Shown here in pieces: positions 29,440-39,312 of a stretch of DNA of 64,000 nucleotides. Under the pieces are notes generated by a model. The model saw only the letters and a program-made list of their open reading frames with translations, was not told where the DNA came from and searched no databases. How positions within the stretch are numbered: the first letter of the stretch is position 1; every line of letters starts with the position of its first letter. The position numbers were made by a program, and so were the translations under genes. This DNA is from Vombatus ursinus (taxonomy: Eukaryota; Chordata; Mammalia; Diprotodontia; Vombatidae), in the NCBI RefSeq assembly GCF_900497805.2, contig NW_020954588.1, forward strand, positions 15,262,787 to 15,326,786, written 5' to 3'.

Positions 29440-30250
29440 CATCCTAGTTCTTTTGGTTTATCTAGTCAAGTCACTTTATACTAAGGGATGAACTCTGGCT
29501 GCCCTTCCAGTTCCTAGCAAGATCCTGGGCCCAGCTTCTGACCAACACCACGTGGTCTGCCTCCGAATATCCAGTACAACTATGTAGGGAGGGGAGGGCA
29601 GAAAGGTAAAGATGGTGGCAGCAGCTGTAGTGGATTGCCTGGGGCAGGCAAAAAACTTCATTACACTTGTGCCTTGAGCTTCTATGTAGCCATCACTGAT
29701 CTAATCAGATGTAGCTGGAGGCCTAGTACCAGGGTTACATCATCTTACTCCGTGATATCTACATCCCAGCACCACTGTGAGCCAATCTCAGTGAATTCCC
29801 CCTGCACCCATCTCTGTGGTCACAATCACAGGTCAGTCCCTCCAAGGAGCTTCTTAACTGATCACTGATACATTCTTTCATCTCTCTGTACTTCTGGCTA
29901 CCTCCGTAGTAGAGTTGAGCATCATATCTCTCACTCTACCCTCCCCCCCATATTCACCACACTGCTTCCCCCAATACACATATTGGGGTAGGGGGAGGGT
30001 TGGATACATAAAGATCCCTGAAACAGATGGTACAGAGCAGAAACATTCAACTTGAGGCAGATTAGAAACCTGCTTATGGCTTCTGAGCACACCCAGCACG
30101 ACTGCTAAAGTCATGGAAGGATCCAATTCATTTATTATGCAGCTGGCTGGGCTGAGACATACAGCTTTGTCCTCTTAACAAGGTAGTTTCCCCCCACCCC
30201 CACCCCTTCTGCTTTAAAGTCAATTGCATTACAGAAATGAAATTTGCCAT
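29440..30250. other. Unassigned repeat-poor stretch
   Basis: About 800 bases with balanced composition and two pyrimidine-rich tracts (29936-29975, 30189-30212). Short open frames on both strands lack any protein likeness. Confidence 0.4.
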
Positions 30251-30554
30251 TCTGGCCTCATTCATGTCATTAAATCAACAGAAATGTGAAAAGATCAAGA
30301 CAAGAAAGGATCTTTTGCAAAATGCTGTGTAAAAAGTAGGGTTTGATGTTTGGTGAAGGTATGGATACAAAGCCAAGGGTTCCTTTTGATGCCCTTTGAA
30401 AACAATGGCACAAACACACACACACAGGGATATCCAACTCCCTTTTGGGTTTTCTAGTGAACCCCCTTTCCCCAGTGTCCACCTCCTCCCAATCTGCTGG
30501 TGGATGAGTCAATGGCTAAATTTAGTCTTGGGGAGTTGGAAAGAAAAGAGCTAA

Positions 30555-30790
30555 TCTGATTTGGCAGCAAGGGACTGTGGTTGACATGCTAAAGTTGGCT
30601 TCAAATTCCACCTCTGACACATACTAGCTTTGTCACCAGGTAAAGATCACCTTACCTCTTTTTGCCTCAGTTTCCGCATCCCTAAAATGGAGATAATAAT
30701 ACCTGAAGACCCTCTCTTGTAGCAGGAAAGCTCAAATTACATGGCAATAAATCAAATTGTAAAGCACTATGTAAATGTCAGTTATTCAGA
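30555..30790 (+). repeat. Long-tailed MIR SINE
   Basis: CTTCAAATTCCACCTCTGAC, TTTTGCCTCAGTTTCCGCAT and AATTGTAAAGCACTATGTAA. Confidence 0.75.
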
Positions 30791-30799
30791 ACTGGATAT

Positions 30800-31525
30800 T
30801 AATTTTTGATTTGACTTGACCCCAAGTATTGAGCCAGCCTTGTGTGGTAGCAAGACCTTTGCCTCCAGCCCAGATCTAAGTATGAACATTATAATAAGTA
30901 ATTACTTGGGTCAGAATCTGTTTTACAGTATTCAATCAGGTATGACTTTGTGACCTGGAATCCAATCTCCATTGGCAGGGAATAAGCCCAGTCAGAGCCT
31001 TTGCTCTTCATGCTAGCATTTTCTAGTTAATGAATAATGTTTTGATGATGGCTTCTATCCCTCACGTTGACTTCTGAGTCTGGTTCTTTCCCATGGAAGC
31101 TCAAAGAACTTGGCAAGCAACCCATGCAACAAGTCACGATAGAAAATGATACTCAGAAACTCGAGCACATTCTTTTCCAGCTACTGCTCCTTATTTGCAA
31201 CTGATTTATCACTATCTTGTTGAAGTAAGTGTCTGTTTGCTCGCCAATCATGGGCCACCTAGCCAAATTTTAACGTCTCGTTTGAGAAAAACAAATCGAG
31301 AGTGGAGACTTTTAGTGCCCTAATCTCTCGAACTGTCTTCTATCATAGCAGACATTTCTCTCTTCAGCACGTTTTTTTAATAATTTCTTGGAAACTATCA
31401 TGAAGGGTGATGACTTGCATGTTCTAGCAACCCAAACCTTCAGCCAGTTTTTAAAAATGCAGTGTTTGCTTCCCTCCTGTGGCCTCCACCAGAGCCCTCC
31501 TTTGATGCCTTATGACATACATCAT
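30800..31525. other. Repeat-poor stretch
   Basis: About 725 bases with no recognised transposon. Possible conserved non-coding DNA or an unknown old repeat. No coding support. Confidence 0.4.
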
Positions 31526-31529
31526 CAAA

Positions 31530-31720
31530 GTATCATAAATCTAAAGCTAGAAGGAAACATAGAGATTATCTCATGCAACTGCCTCAAATAAGATGAGAAA
31601 CTGAGGGCCAGAAAGGGGAAATCATTTGCCCAAGGTCACAGAGATAGCAAGAATCCAAGGTAGGATTCAAACTCAAGGTGTCTGATGTCAGCGTCAGTAC
31701 CCCTTTGCTTGCCTGGATTC
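31530..31720 (-). repeat. MIR-body SINE with CR1/L3-like end
   Basis: AATCTAAAGCTAGAAGGAAA, AGATGAGAAACTGAGGGCCA and TTTGCCCAAGGTCACAGAGA. Confidence 0.8.
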
Positions 31721-31933
31721 TACCAAGATGAAAAGGCTTTAAGGACATATCTGGTAGTTCATGCCTGTCATCTGAAGACTCTTCTAAGGACCATCTAAGG
31801 ACCAGTCATTTGCAGAAGTTTCGGTATCAGGTGAAGTATGTTTTTTGCCCAGGATTCCACATACCCTTTACCAAAGGATCTAGAACAGCGAAAATGAAAT
31901 CTGCTGGATGGGGCAGACATGTTCAACTTGTTT

Positions 31934-32082
31934 GTTTTATTTTTGGCAATTGGGGTTAAGTGACTTGCCCAGGGTCACACAGCTCTTAAGTGTCAAGTGT
32001 TTGGTCTGAGGCCAGATTTGAACTCAGGTTCTCCTGACTCTAGGGCCAGTGCTCTATCCACTGCACCACCTAACTGCCCCAA
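31934..32082 (-). repeat. Poly(A)-type MIR-like SINE with target duplications
   Basis: ATTGGGGTTAAGTGACTTGC, CAGGGTCACACAGCTCTTAA and the head CTCTATCCACTGCACCACCT in reverse. CAACTTGTTT occurs on both sides (31924-31933, 32083-32092). Confidence 0.92.
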
Positions 32083-32139
32083 CAACTTGTTTTTTTAATC
32101 TATTGACTAAAGAATGCCTTAAAAAACAAGTAGTAGCAG

Positions 32140-32255
32140 ATCAGTGACCCAGGCAATTCTTTAAGACCCTATGTTACGGATAACTCTCCATTGGCAAAAG
32201 GCATTTCCTTATCAGTAAACAGTTCCACCCATGAAATCACCTTCTTAATTTTAAT
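32140..32255 (+). repeat. 3' half of a 'CATTGGTAGAGGGAGTTTCC'-type SINE
   Basis: GTGACCCAGGCAATTCTTTA, AGACCCTATGTTACGGATAA and ATTTCCTTATCAGTAAACAG, then CCATGAAATCACCTT. The head is missing. Confidence 0.7.
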
Positions 32256-32259
32256 TCTT

Positions 32260-32960
32260 TGGAGACCAGGATATTCTGTGACTTAGAGCCAGATGGCATC
32301 AGTGCGAGAACATTGGTGTTAAAAAAAAAAAAAAAGATGGAGTTTTGTGTCAGGCAGCTGTTTCAAATCAATTGGCATGCTTTCCAGATGCAATGCAGTA
32401 TTCTTTCTAATCAAATTTCCGAACAAAATTCTAAAATTCAAACTATTTGCATTCTAATAATGAAAAATGGAAGAGGCCCACCTTACTTAAGGTAACTGTC
32501 AGGAAGAGTAACTGAATCTGATTGAATACATATAGAAAAAATCCTAGCCAGACACAGCACAATTTTTAAGGTCCTCAGGGACTCATCTTAAAGATGTGTC
32601 AGTGAGAGGAGAATAGAGGCCTGAAGTTGTATGGCCGGCCCATGAATTATTGCCCTGACTGATTAGCAACTTCGGTCTCCCAGTCTAGTGGCGCCTCTGG
32701 CATTTAGGATGAAAAAAGCAAACACTCGTTCGGCAATGAAATCCTTTTCCAGTATGGCCACAACCTACTTTTACAGGCTTGTTACGTTTATGTCTCTGCA
32801 TTCCAGCTAGCCTGGTCCACTAGCTGCCCTTTGCATACAGCGTTCCCCCTCCTGTTTTCATATCTTTGCACCAGGTCTGGGACGCACTTCCTCCTCACTT
32901 CCAACTCTTTGCGTCTCTAGTTTAATTCAAAGCTTCATTCAATGGTGCCTTGTACAAGCG
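32260..32960. other. Repeat-poor island
   Basis: About 700 bases with no recognised transposon apart from an A15 run near 32321. AT-rich homeobox-like words (CATGAATTATTG, GACTGATTAGC) stand near 32640-32670. No coding frame. Confidence 0.35.
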
Positions 32961-32971
32961 GCTTATGTGTC

Positions 32972-32997
32972 CACACACACACACACACACACACACA
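32972..32997. repeat. (CA)n microsatellite
   Basis: 13 CA units. Confidence 0.95.
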
Positions 32998-33075
32998 AAT
33001 ACACACCTGGTTACCTTGAGATAGTACAACATATTGATTTTTGGCACCAACCTTTAGTGCATCTTCCAAATTACT

Positions 33076-33180
33076 TTATGTATGTATGTGTGTATAAGTA
33101 TATATGTGTGTATAAACAATGTGTCTATATACGTATGTGCATATATGTATGTATGTACATATACATATACATATATATGT
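33076..33180. repeat. (TATG)n/(TA)n microsatellite
   Basis: TATGTATG, TGTGTATA and ATATACAT tracts. Confidence 0.9.
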
Positions 33181-33192
33181 GATTTTCTCTAA

Positions 33193-33305
33193 TATAATGG
33201 GAACAAACCTCAAGGTCAAGGACTGCTTCACTTTGCCTTGGAATCCTCACTGCCTAGAGCAGTGCCTGGTATATATCAAGCATTTAGTCAATGTTTGTTG
33301 ATTGT
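33193..33305 (+). repeat. L2 LINE 3' end
   Basis: CAAGGTCAAGGACTGCTTCA, CACTGCCTAGAGCAGTGCCT and TTAGTCAATGTTTGTTGATT. Confidence 0.8.
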
Positions 33306-33402
33306 GTGATAGGCAAATATCACCTGTCTTAAGTTTTCCCTTTTCAACTAGGTCTGTAGTCACTAAGGACCAGTCTCTCTTAGGTGCTACTACAACCTGT
33401 TC

Positions 33403-33545
33403 AATTAAATTCATCAAACATTTATTTACCTCCTACTATGTGCCGGGTATCATGCTAGGCACTGGGTGTACAAATACAAAACTAAAAATAGTTTCTGCTT
33501 TCAAGAAGCTTACAGTGTTCTGGGGAAAGACAATATACACACAAA
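33403..33545 (-). repeat. L2 LINE 3' end
   Basis: ATTCATCAAACATTTATTTA, CTACTATGTGCCGGGTATCA and GCTTTCAAGAAGCTTACAGT. Confidence 0.88.
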
Positions 33546-33795
33546 TATGAAACTGGAAACTAGAAACAAAAACATGAAATGTATACAATATATTATGTAT
33601 ATAATATATACTACAATAATATATACAATATACAATGTTTTATGTATATATTGTTGCAGACAGTTGCCAACTATATTTGACATGTATTAATGGTTTTCAA
33701 AGAACTCAAACCTAATGGAATATACAACTTTAAGATTATATTGAACACATTAGTCTTTCTTTGAGGATTCAGAAGGACTGCTTCATCATCTTAGA
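33546..33795. other. AT-rich intergenic stretch
   Basis: Contains imperfect TATA/ACAATA tracts (33580-33650). Nothing else is supportable. Confidence 0.5.
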
Positions 33796-33796
33796 A

Positions 33797-34098
33797 TACC
33801 ATCATAGCATAGTAGAAAGTGCCCTGAACTTGACATTAGAAGACCTAGGTTCAGGACCAGCTGTGAGACCTCAGATGAGTCGCTTAAACTCTCTGAGACT
33901 CAGTTTCCTTCTTTGTTAAAATAAGGGGACTGAACCTGATGATTTCTAAGAACCTTCCTAGCTTTGAGACTATAATCCAGTTATATTCACTCAGAAAAGT
34001 CACTTCCTCTTTCTGAGACCCATTTTCCTCACCTGTAAAATGAGGGCATTGGACTAGAAGATTCCCAAAGTCTATGATCCTATAATTTTGTCTCCCTT
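33797..34098 (+). repeat. Two MIR-body SINEs in tandem
   Basis: First copy 33797-33975: CATAGCATAGTAGAAAGTGC, CTCAGTTTCCTTCTTTG, GGACTGAACCTGATGATTTC. Second, 5'-truncated copy to 34098: CATTTTCCTCACCTGTAAAA, GGGCATTGGACTAGAAGATT, CTATGATCC. Both carry the CR1/L3-like end. Confidence 0.8.
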
Positions 34099-34247
34099 AC
34101 TTGCGACCTACATAACCAGGTAAGTTATTTCACTTGTCTGAGCTTCATCTGAAAAGAGGGATAAGGTAGGCATGGACCACTTCCAGCACCTCTCAGACAT
34201 TCTCCCTTATTGATGCAAAGCTGTCTCAGGAGGAACAAGTCCCATAA

Positions 34248-34318
34248 TCAAATAGTCAATCAATGAGCATTTATTAAGCACCTATTCTGTGCCAGCACTG
34301 TGCTAAGCAGTGGGGACA
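34248..34318 (-). repeat. L2 LINE extreme 3' end
   Basis: CAATGAGCATTTATTAAGCA and CAGCACTGTGCTAAGCAGTG. Only about 70 bases. Confidence 0.85.
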
Positions 34319-34350
34319 GACTTATTCACATCCATGACAGATTAGACACA

Positions 34351-34608
34351 AGGGGTAACTAGGTGATGCAGTGGATAGAATGCCAGCCAGTCAGGAGGAC
34401 ATGAGTTCAAATCAAGCCTTAGACAATTATTAGCTGTGTGACCCTGGGCAAATCACTTAACCCTATTTGCCTCAGTTTCATTATCTGTAAAATGAACTGG
34501 AGAAGGAAACGGCAAACCACTCCAGTATCTTTGCCAAAAAAACCAAAACCCCAAACGTAGCCATGGGGAGTTGGATACCACTGAAATGACTCAACAACAA
34601 AAATAACA
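34351..34608 (+). repeat. MAR1-type SINE, full length
   Basis: Head AGGGGTAACTAGGTGATGC, GAGTTCAAATCAAGCC, GTGTGACCCTGGGCAAATCA, CATTATCTGTAAAATGAACT, then the RTE-type tail: GGCAAACCACTCCAGTATCT, TTTGCC, GACTCAACAACAAAA. MAR1 SINEs are thought to be mobilised by RTE LINEs, because the tail is RTE-derived. Confidence 0.93.
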
Positions 34609-34753
34609 GGTCAGGCAAATGATCAATAAATCTTCATTTGAAATTATGAGTGGCATTATTATTCTTTCTCTTATATTCTATCTTGTAGCAACAGCTGATT
34701 GTCCCAATCCAGGATGTTCATGTATATGCATATTCTGTTCTGCAATTAGACTC

Positions 34754-34967
34754 TATGTATGTGTGTTTTGTGTATATATGGATATGTGTGTGTATATATA
34801 CACACATGCATGTATATATATACATATATACTTCTCACATATATATTATCTGTATCTTGTATGTGATTACTTAGATATTTTGTATGTAGTTTCCATAAGG
34901 TCATCATATGTTCTCTCTACACATGCACATGCATGCACATGCGCACACGCACACACATACACACAGA
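34754..34967. repeat. TATG/TATA and CA-rich simple repeats
   Basis: Main tracts at 34754-34840 and 34919-34967. The 151-codon open frame at 34619-35074 is built largely from them and is not a gene. Confidence 0.88.
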
Positions 34968-35239
34968 TTTATCTTGCTGCTCTACAGTGGTACAACATAT
35001 TGATTTATAATTCCACCTGGATATACAGAGCAGATGGGGAAGATACATCTCTCCTTCTGCTCTATGGATTGTAAATGTGGCAGCTACAGGTATAATATGC
35101 AGTTAGCACATGGGCAGTGACTCAGGATTGAGGGCTTCTTGAAGGCTGACCAAGAACTGTTGCAATAGCAATGAATGCTTTCCTCTCACCGCCTCCAATT
35201 ACTCTGTCTGCATGTTGTATCAATTTCACTGTGTCTCTG

Positions 35240-35345
35240 CGCCCCCCCCAGTAAAATGTAAGTTTCTTTTGTCTTTGCATCCCCAGGACTCGCCACAATC
35301 CCTGACGCATAGTTGGCACTGAATAAATACTTGTTGGATTGAGAA
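35240..35345 (+). repeat. L2 LINE 3' end
   Basis: AGTAAAATGTAAGTTTCTTT, TTTGCATCCCCAGGACTCGC and GGCACTGAATAAATACTTGT. Confidence 0.88.
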
Positions 35346-35367
35346 TTGAAATGAATTACAACAGCTC

Positions 35368-35505
35368 CCTTCTTGGACACTTACTACTTGCGTGATCCTG
35401 GGAAAGTCACTTAACTCTCTGGGCCTCAGTTTCCTCATCATGTTGACTCAATGGTTTCTAAGATCTCTTCCATCTCAAAATCTATAGTCTCATGGTCCTA
35501 AAATT
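35368..35505 (+). repeat. MIR-body SINE, 5' truncated
   Basis: CTTGCGTGATCCTGGGAAAG, GGGCCTCAGTTTCCTCATCA and CTCTTCCATCTCAAAATCTA. Confidence 0.78.
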
Positions 35506-35756
35506 CAAAAAAGGGAACATAAATGGTCTAGATTAGCAAATGATTCCATTGCATCCACCGCTGGCCCTAGAGAGAATAAAAAAAAGACATGGGAAACTAA
35601 GGGAAGTCAAGCCTTGGTGTGGGGCGGTGTCCTGCACACAGCCAAGTGCAAATAACATCAGTAGAACTTGCCAGAGACCTCCAAGTACAGGAAGATGAGC
35701 TCCAGGGCCAGCTGTGTTCTATGAGGCTGTGGATTACTGCTGATCTGCTGCTATTC

Positions 35757-35972
35757 TTGCCTAGTCTTTCAGTGTTTAACTTTCTGTGACCCCATTTGGG
35801 GATTTTTTGTTGTTGTTGGGTTTGTTTTTTTATTTTTGGCAAAGATACTGGAGTCGTTTGCCATTTCCTTTTCCAGCTCATTTTACAGATACAAAACTGA
35901 GGCAAACAGGGTTAAGTGACTTGTCCAGGGTCACATAGCTAGTAAGTGTTTGAGGCCAGATTTGAACAGGTG
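35757..35972 (-). repeat. MAR1-type SINE, head lost
   Basis: TTTCTGTGACCCCATTTGGG, GGCAAAGATACTGGAGTCGT, TTGCCATTTCCTTTTCCAGC and CTTGTCCAGGGTCACATAGC. It stops at TTTGAACAGG. A GTTGTTGTTGG tract enlarges the tail. Confidence 0.9.
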
Positions 35973-36099
35973 ACAGCAAGGTAACTCATAACTGTATGTA
36001 AGGGTGAAGGATGATTGAGTCCGTCACTATGCCACCTTATCCCTCTTAAAGCAACAAACAAGATATTCTAGTCCCGGTACTTTTACTAGGTGAGAACAT

Positions 36100-36261
36100 T
36101 TTCTTTTCTTCCTTTTTTTTTTTTTTTTTTTTTTTTGGTGAGGCAATCAGGGTTAAGTGACTTGCCATCAGTAAGTGTCAAGTGTCTGAGGCTGGATTTG
36201 AACTCAGGTCATCCTGACTCCAAGGCTGGTGCTCTATGCACTGCACCACCGAGCTGCCCCG
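36100..36261 (-). repeat. Poly(A)-type MIR-like SINE with long T run and target duplications
   Basis: It begins (in reverse) with a T run of more than 20, then GGTGAGGCAATCAGGGTTAA and the body, and ends at the head GAGCTGCCCC. Perfect 12-bp duplications AGGTGAGAACAT flank it (36088-36099, 36262-36273). The long, barely interrupted tail and clean duplications make it young. Confidence 0.93.
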
Positions 36262-36274
36262 AGGTGAGAACATC

Positions 36275-36835
36275 TCTACCAAATGAATAAATCAGTCAGA
36301 AGAATGAATTAGATGTAACCAAGGCCTCAATTAAACATACCACTCCCACTGAAAATGACTACCTTGACCAGATAAGAACACTTGTATTGATTCAATCAAG
36401 GGCATTAGACTAGATGTGAGAAGTCCTTGAAAACTATTAGATGAAATGGAGTGATGCTCTGTAGGAGATGCTTTGGGATTCGCCAAAGGAACTTGGTTAT
36501 GACCTTTAGATTTTGTGAAAGAGAGCTTGCTCAAGAATTCAAATATTTTGGTCATAGAATGAAGGGAACAATATAAGCCCCAGAGAGGAAATTCCTTAGG
36601 GGAGAGGCAAAGGAGGAGAGCACTTCTGTATTTCCTCTTCTCTCTGACCAGAAGATAACTTTGTGAATTGTGGATAGTGGTAGGACTTGACCTTTTTGTT
36701 GGCATCCTAGCAGGGATGGGAGGGGCAGTGTCTCCTTTAAAAGCTGAGGAAGAAGTAGACATATTGCGGAAAAGCAGCTTGAGGATTGTACAAGGAGCCC
36801 AGCGGAAAGCTACATCATAGCAAATGGGAATATTT
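36275..36835. other. Unassigned stretch
   Basis: A 143-codon open frame on the minus strand (36331-36762) has no recognisable domain, and its composition follows the DNA. The block precedes an LTR-like fragment, so it may belong to an old retroelement. Confidence 0.3.
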
Positions 36836-36839
36836 TGAG

Positions 36840-37395
36840 AATTCCAACAAAAATATTTCTAGGAACTATGAATTATTCCCTTTGCCACATTTACTTTAAA
36901 CTTGTACCCACTTTCCCTTGGACTCCATATATACTTGTGGGGAAATGTGTTACATGATTTTGGGGGAACCTTTGTGCTAACTGTGCTTACTATGCCACTT
37001 AAGTAAATACCCATTTCTGAAAGTCTGATTAAGTCTAGCTGGCTAGTTGAGATAAACTAATAATCACTGGGGGAAACACACTTTGTTGCTGTTTCACTCA
37101 TATCCAACTCTTCATGACCCCATCTGGGGTTTTCTTGGCAATGATACTGGAGAGGTTTGCCATTTCCCTCTCCAGTTCATTTTACAGATGAGGAAACTGA
37201 GGCAAACAGGATTAAGCGACTTGCCCAGGGTCATGCAGCTAGTAAGGCACATGAACAATAACTTTAGAAACACTTCCCCAATCCTTCAGGGCTAAACCTA
37301 GAATCCCAAGGGGTTATGTAATAGCCACCCTTGCAAGTTCAAGTGGGAGATGGGATTGTAGTTTCAGAGCTCATGCCACACATTATAATTATATG
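36840..37395 (+). mobile_element. LTR-like fossil fragment, split by MAR1
   Basis: The block before the SINE holds a TAAGTAAATACCC poly(A)-like region and the U5-like words GATAAACTAATAATCACTGG. The block after it has CTTCAGGGCTAAACCTAGAA, TCCCAAGGGGTTATGTAATA and GTTTCAGAGCTCATGCC. Order and composition resemble the 3' end of marsupial retroviral LTRs as I remember them. The element is broken and old, and the family is not known. Confidence 0.4.
37083..37242 (-). repeat. MAR1-type SINE, head lost, nested
   Basis: GTTGCTGTTTCACTCATATC, CATGACCCCATCTGGGGTTT, GGTTTGCCATTTCCCTCTCC and GACTTGCCCAGGGTCATGCA. It interrupts the LTR-like fragment. Confidence 0.88.
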
Positions 37396-37399
37396 AGAC

Positions 37400-37790
37400 T
37401 CTGTGACAGGTATGATTGAGCTGATAACTTTAATGATTCACTGAATATTGACACTGAGGAATGTATGCAATAGAGGTATCTCTTAGTATTAAGAAAATTT
37501 CCTTGAGGAGTCCATACGAAAATATTCCTTCTTCTTGGTGAAATTGAACAAATGTCCTTATTTATAGATGACAATACATTGGGACCCAAAACACTATAAA
37601 ATCTGTTTAGTCAAATCCATTACATGGTGAAATAAATTGTCTATCCATCCTATACAGTAAAATCAAAGTGGATGAAAAATTGTGCATTGCTGTGACTATG
37701 ATGACATGCAGCTGGATAGGGCGCAAGAAATAGGGGTGAACAATAGGATGGATCCAGCATTGAGTAACAAAGGGGAATGATTGGTCTATG
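37400..37790. other. Intergenic stretch, nothing recognised
   Basis: About 390 bases of AT-rich sequence with no supportable feature. Confidence 0.5.
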
Positions 37791-37797
37791 TCACATG

Positions 37798-37985
37798 TCA
37801 GTCAATAAACATTTATTAAGCACCTACTATGTGCCAGGCACTGAGCTAAGCACTGGAGATTCAAAGATAGGTGAAAGACAGTGCGTAATTTCAAGGAATT
37901 CAAAATCTAAAGGAAAAGACAACATGAAAACAAGTGTGTACAAACAAGCCATATTGCAAGAGAAATTGAAAATGATCCACAGAAG
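37798..37985 (-). repeat. L2 LINE 3' end
   Basis: CAATAAACATTTATTAAGCA, CTACTATGTGCCAGGCACTG and AGCTAAGCACTGGAGATTCA, then a diverged GGAATTCAAAATCTAAAGG section. The tip is almost at consensus. Confidence 0.9.
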
Positions 37986-38244
37986 AAAGGCACTATAATA
38001 AAGGGAAATGGGCAGCATTTTCACGGATCCCAGATTACTGGCTGTTGTAAAAATCCATTTCAGCAACACCAACATCTTCCTAGTCATTTCATGTAACTAT
38101 GAATCATGATATACCACAATTTCAGATGACTCAAAACGATGTGTCAGGGCAATGGAAAGGTTCACGGTGGTGAGGAGTAGGGTGGAGTGTCCCAGCAGTA
38201 AAGACGTAGATTCTAGAACTTGTCTGAATTGATCTCATTGAGGA

Positions 38245-38246
38245 TG

Positions 38247-38279
<33 letters not shown>

Positions 38280-38370
38280 GTATATGTATATATGTGTATA
38301 TATGTATATATATGTGTGTGTGTATATACATACATACATACATATATATGTATCTATATATACATATTTA
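38245..38370. repeat. (TA)n/(TATG)n/(TACA)n microsatellite
   Basis: TATATATA, TGTATATG, GTGTGTATAC and TACATACA tracts. Frames across it on both strands are repeat artefacts. Confidence 0.93.
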
Positions 38371-38379
38371 TGAACAAAA

Positions 38380-39010
38380 TAGGAGGTCACCTAGCATTCT
38401 TAGTGACAGGTAGATAGCCCAAATAGGACATTGGTACCCCCTCCCTAACTATTAAAGGAACCATGTGCTTCCTCCAGAATGTTAAATGCTGAAACATAAA
38501 CAAGAATTACACAGACTGAGAAGGGATTGTGAAGGCTGAGATCTACACCAGCAGAAAAAAAAGTATACATGCTGATGACACCACTTCTCCATAAAGTAAA
38601 ATAGCAGAGTCTTTCTTACTGTGTCCTTTCTATTCTGCTGAAAGTCAATTTGCTTTTGGGAATTTGCTCTCCTGCTTCCAACTGCCTTGGCTACATAGCT
38701 ACAAGAAATACATGTGATGTCTGAGCTGTACTTTTTTTTTTTCATGGCATTGGAAATCTTGTTTGAAATGTCTGACACAAAACCTCAAACCCTCTGAATG
38801 CTCACCTTGTATTTGCACCTCAGGATAAACTTACCTCTGGTGGTGCCATAAGCAAACTGTTAAAATATCACCTTCTAAGACGTGAAATTGGAATATCTCA
38901 GAGGGGCAGCAGGAAATCTGAAGGACTGAGGACAATAATGAGCTTTTTCTCAGATTACACTTTGGCTGACAAACAGGTCATTAATCTTTTCTTTTTATCC
39001 CCTTCTATAA
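38380..39010. other. Intergenic stretch, nothing recognised
   Basis: About 630 bases, no repeat recognised. The minus-strand frame at 38482-38778 has no protein likeness. Confidence 0.45.
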
Positions 39011-39016
39011 ACTTAA

Positions 39017-39312
39017 GGGGCAGCTAGCCAGGTGGCACAATGGATAGAGTGTTAGGCCTGGAGTCAAGAAGATTTATTTTCCTGAACTTAAATCTGGCTA
39101 CAGACACTTACTAGTTGTGTGACCTTGGGCAAATCACTTAACCCTGTTTGCCTCAGTTTTCTCATCTGTAAAATGAGCTGGAGAAGGTAATGGCAAACCA
39201 CTCCAGTACCTTTGCCAAATGAGGTCCTGGAGGAGTTGAAAGGGGATGGGATGATGCCCTTTTGCCAAATGAGGTCACAAAGAATCCTACACAACTGAAA
39301 ATGACTGAATGT
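39017..39312 (+). repeat. MAR1-type SINE with internal duplication
   Basis: Head GGGGCAGCTAGCCAGGTGGC, GTGTGACCTTGGGCAAATCA, TCATCTGTAAAATGAGCTGG and GGCAAACCACTCCAGTACCT, then the RTE-type tail. TTTGCCAAATGAGGTC occurs twice (39211-39226, 39261-39276), around 34 extra bases not found in other copies. Confidence 0.9.

Noticed and set aside
34619-35074. A 151-codon plus-strand open frame
   Set aside because: Built largely from TATG/TATA and CA simple repeats.
36331-36762. A 143-codon minus-strand open frame
   Set aside because: No recognisable domain, no start or splice context, and it lies next to a decayed LTR-like fragment. Probably chance or retroelement debris.
38220-38417. Short frames on both strands around 38.3 kb
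   Set aside because: Pure TATA/TATG microsatellite translation.
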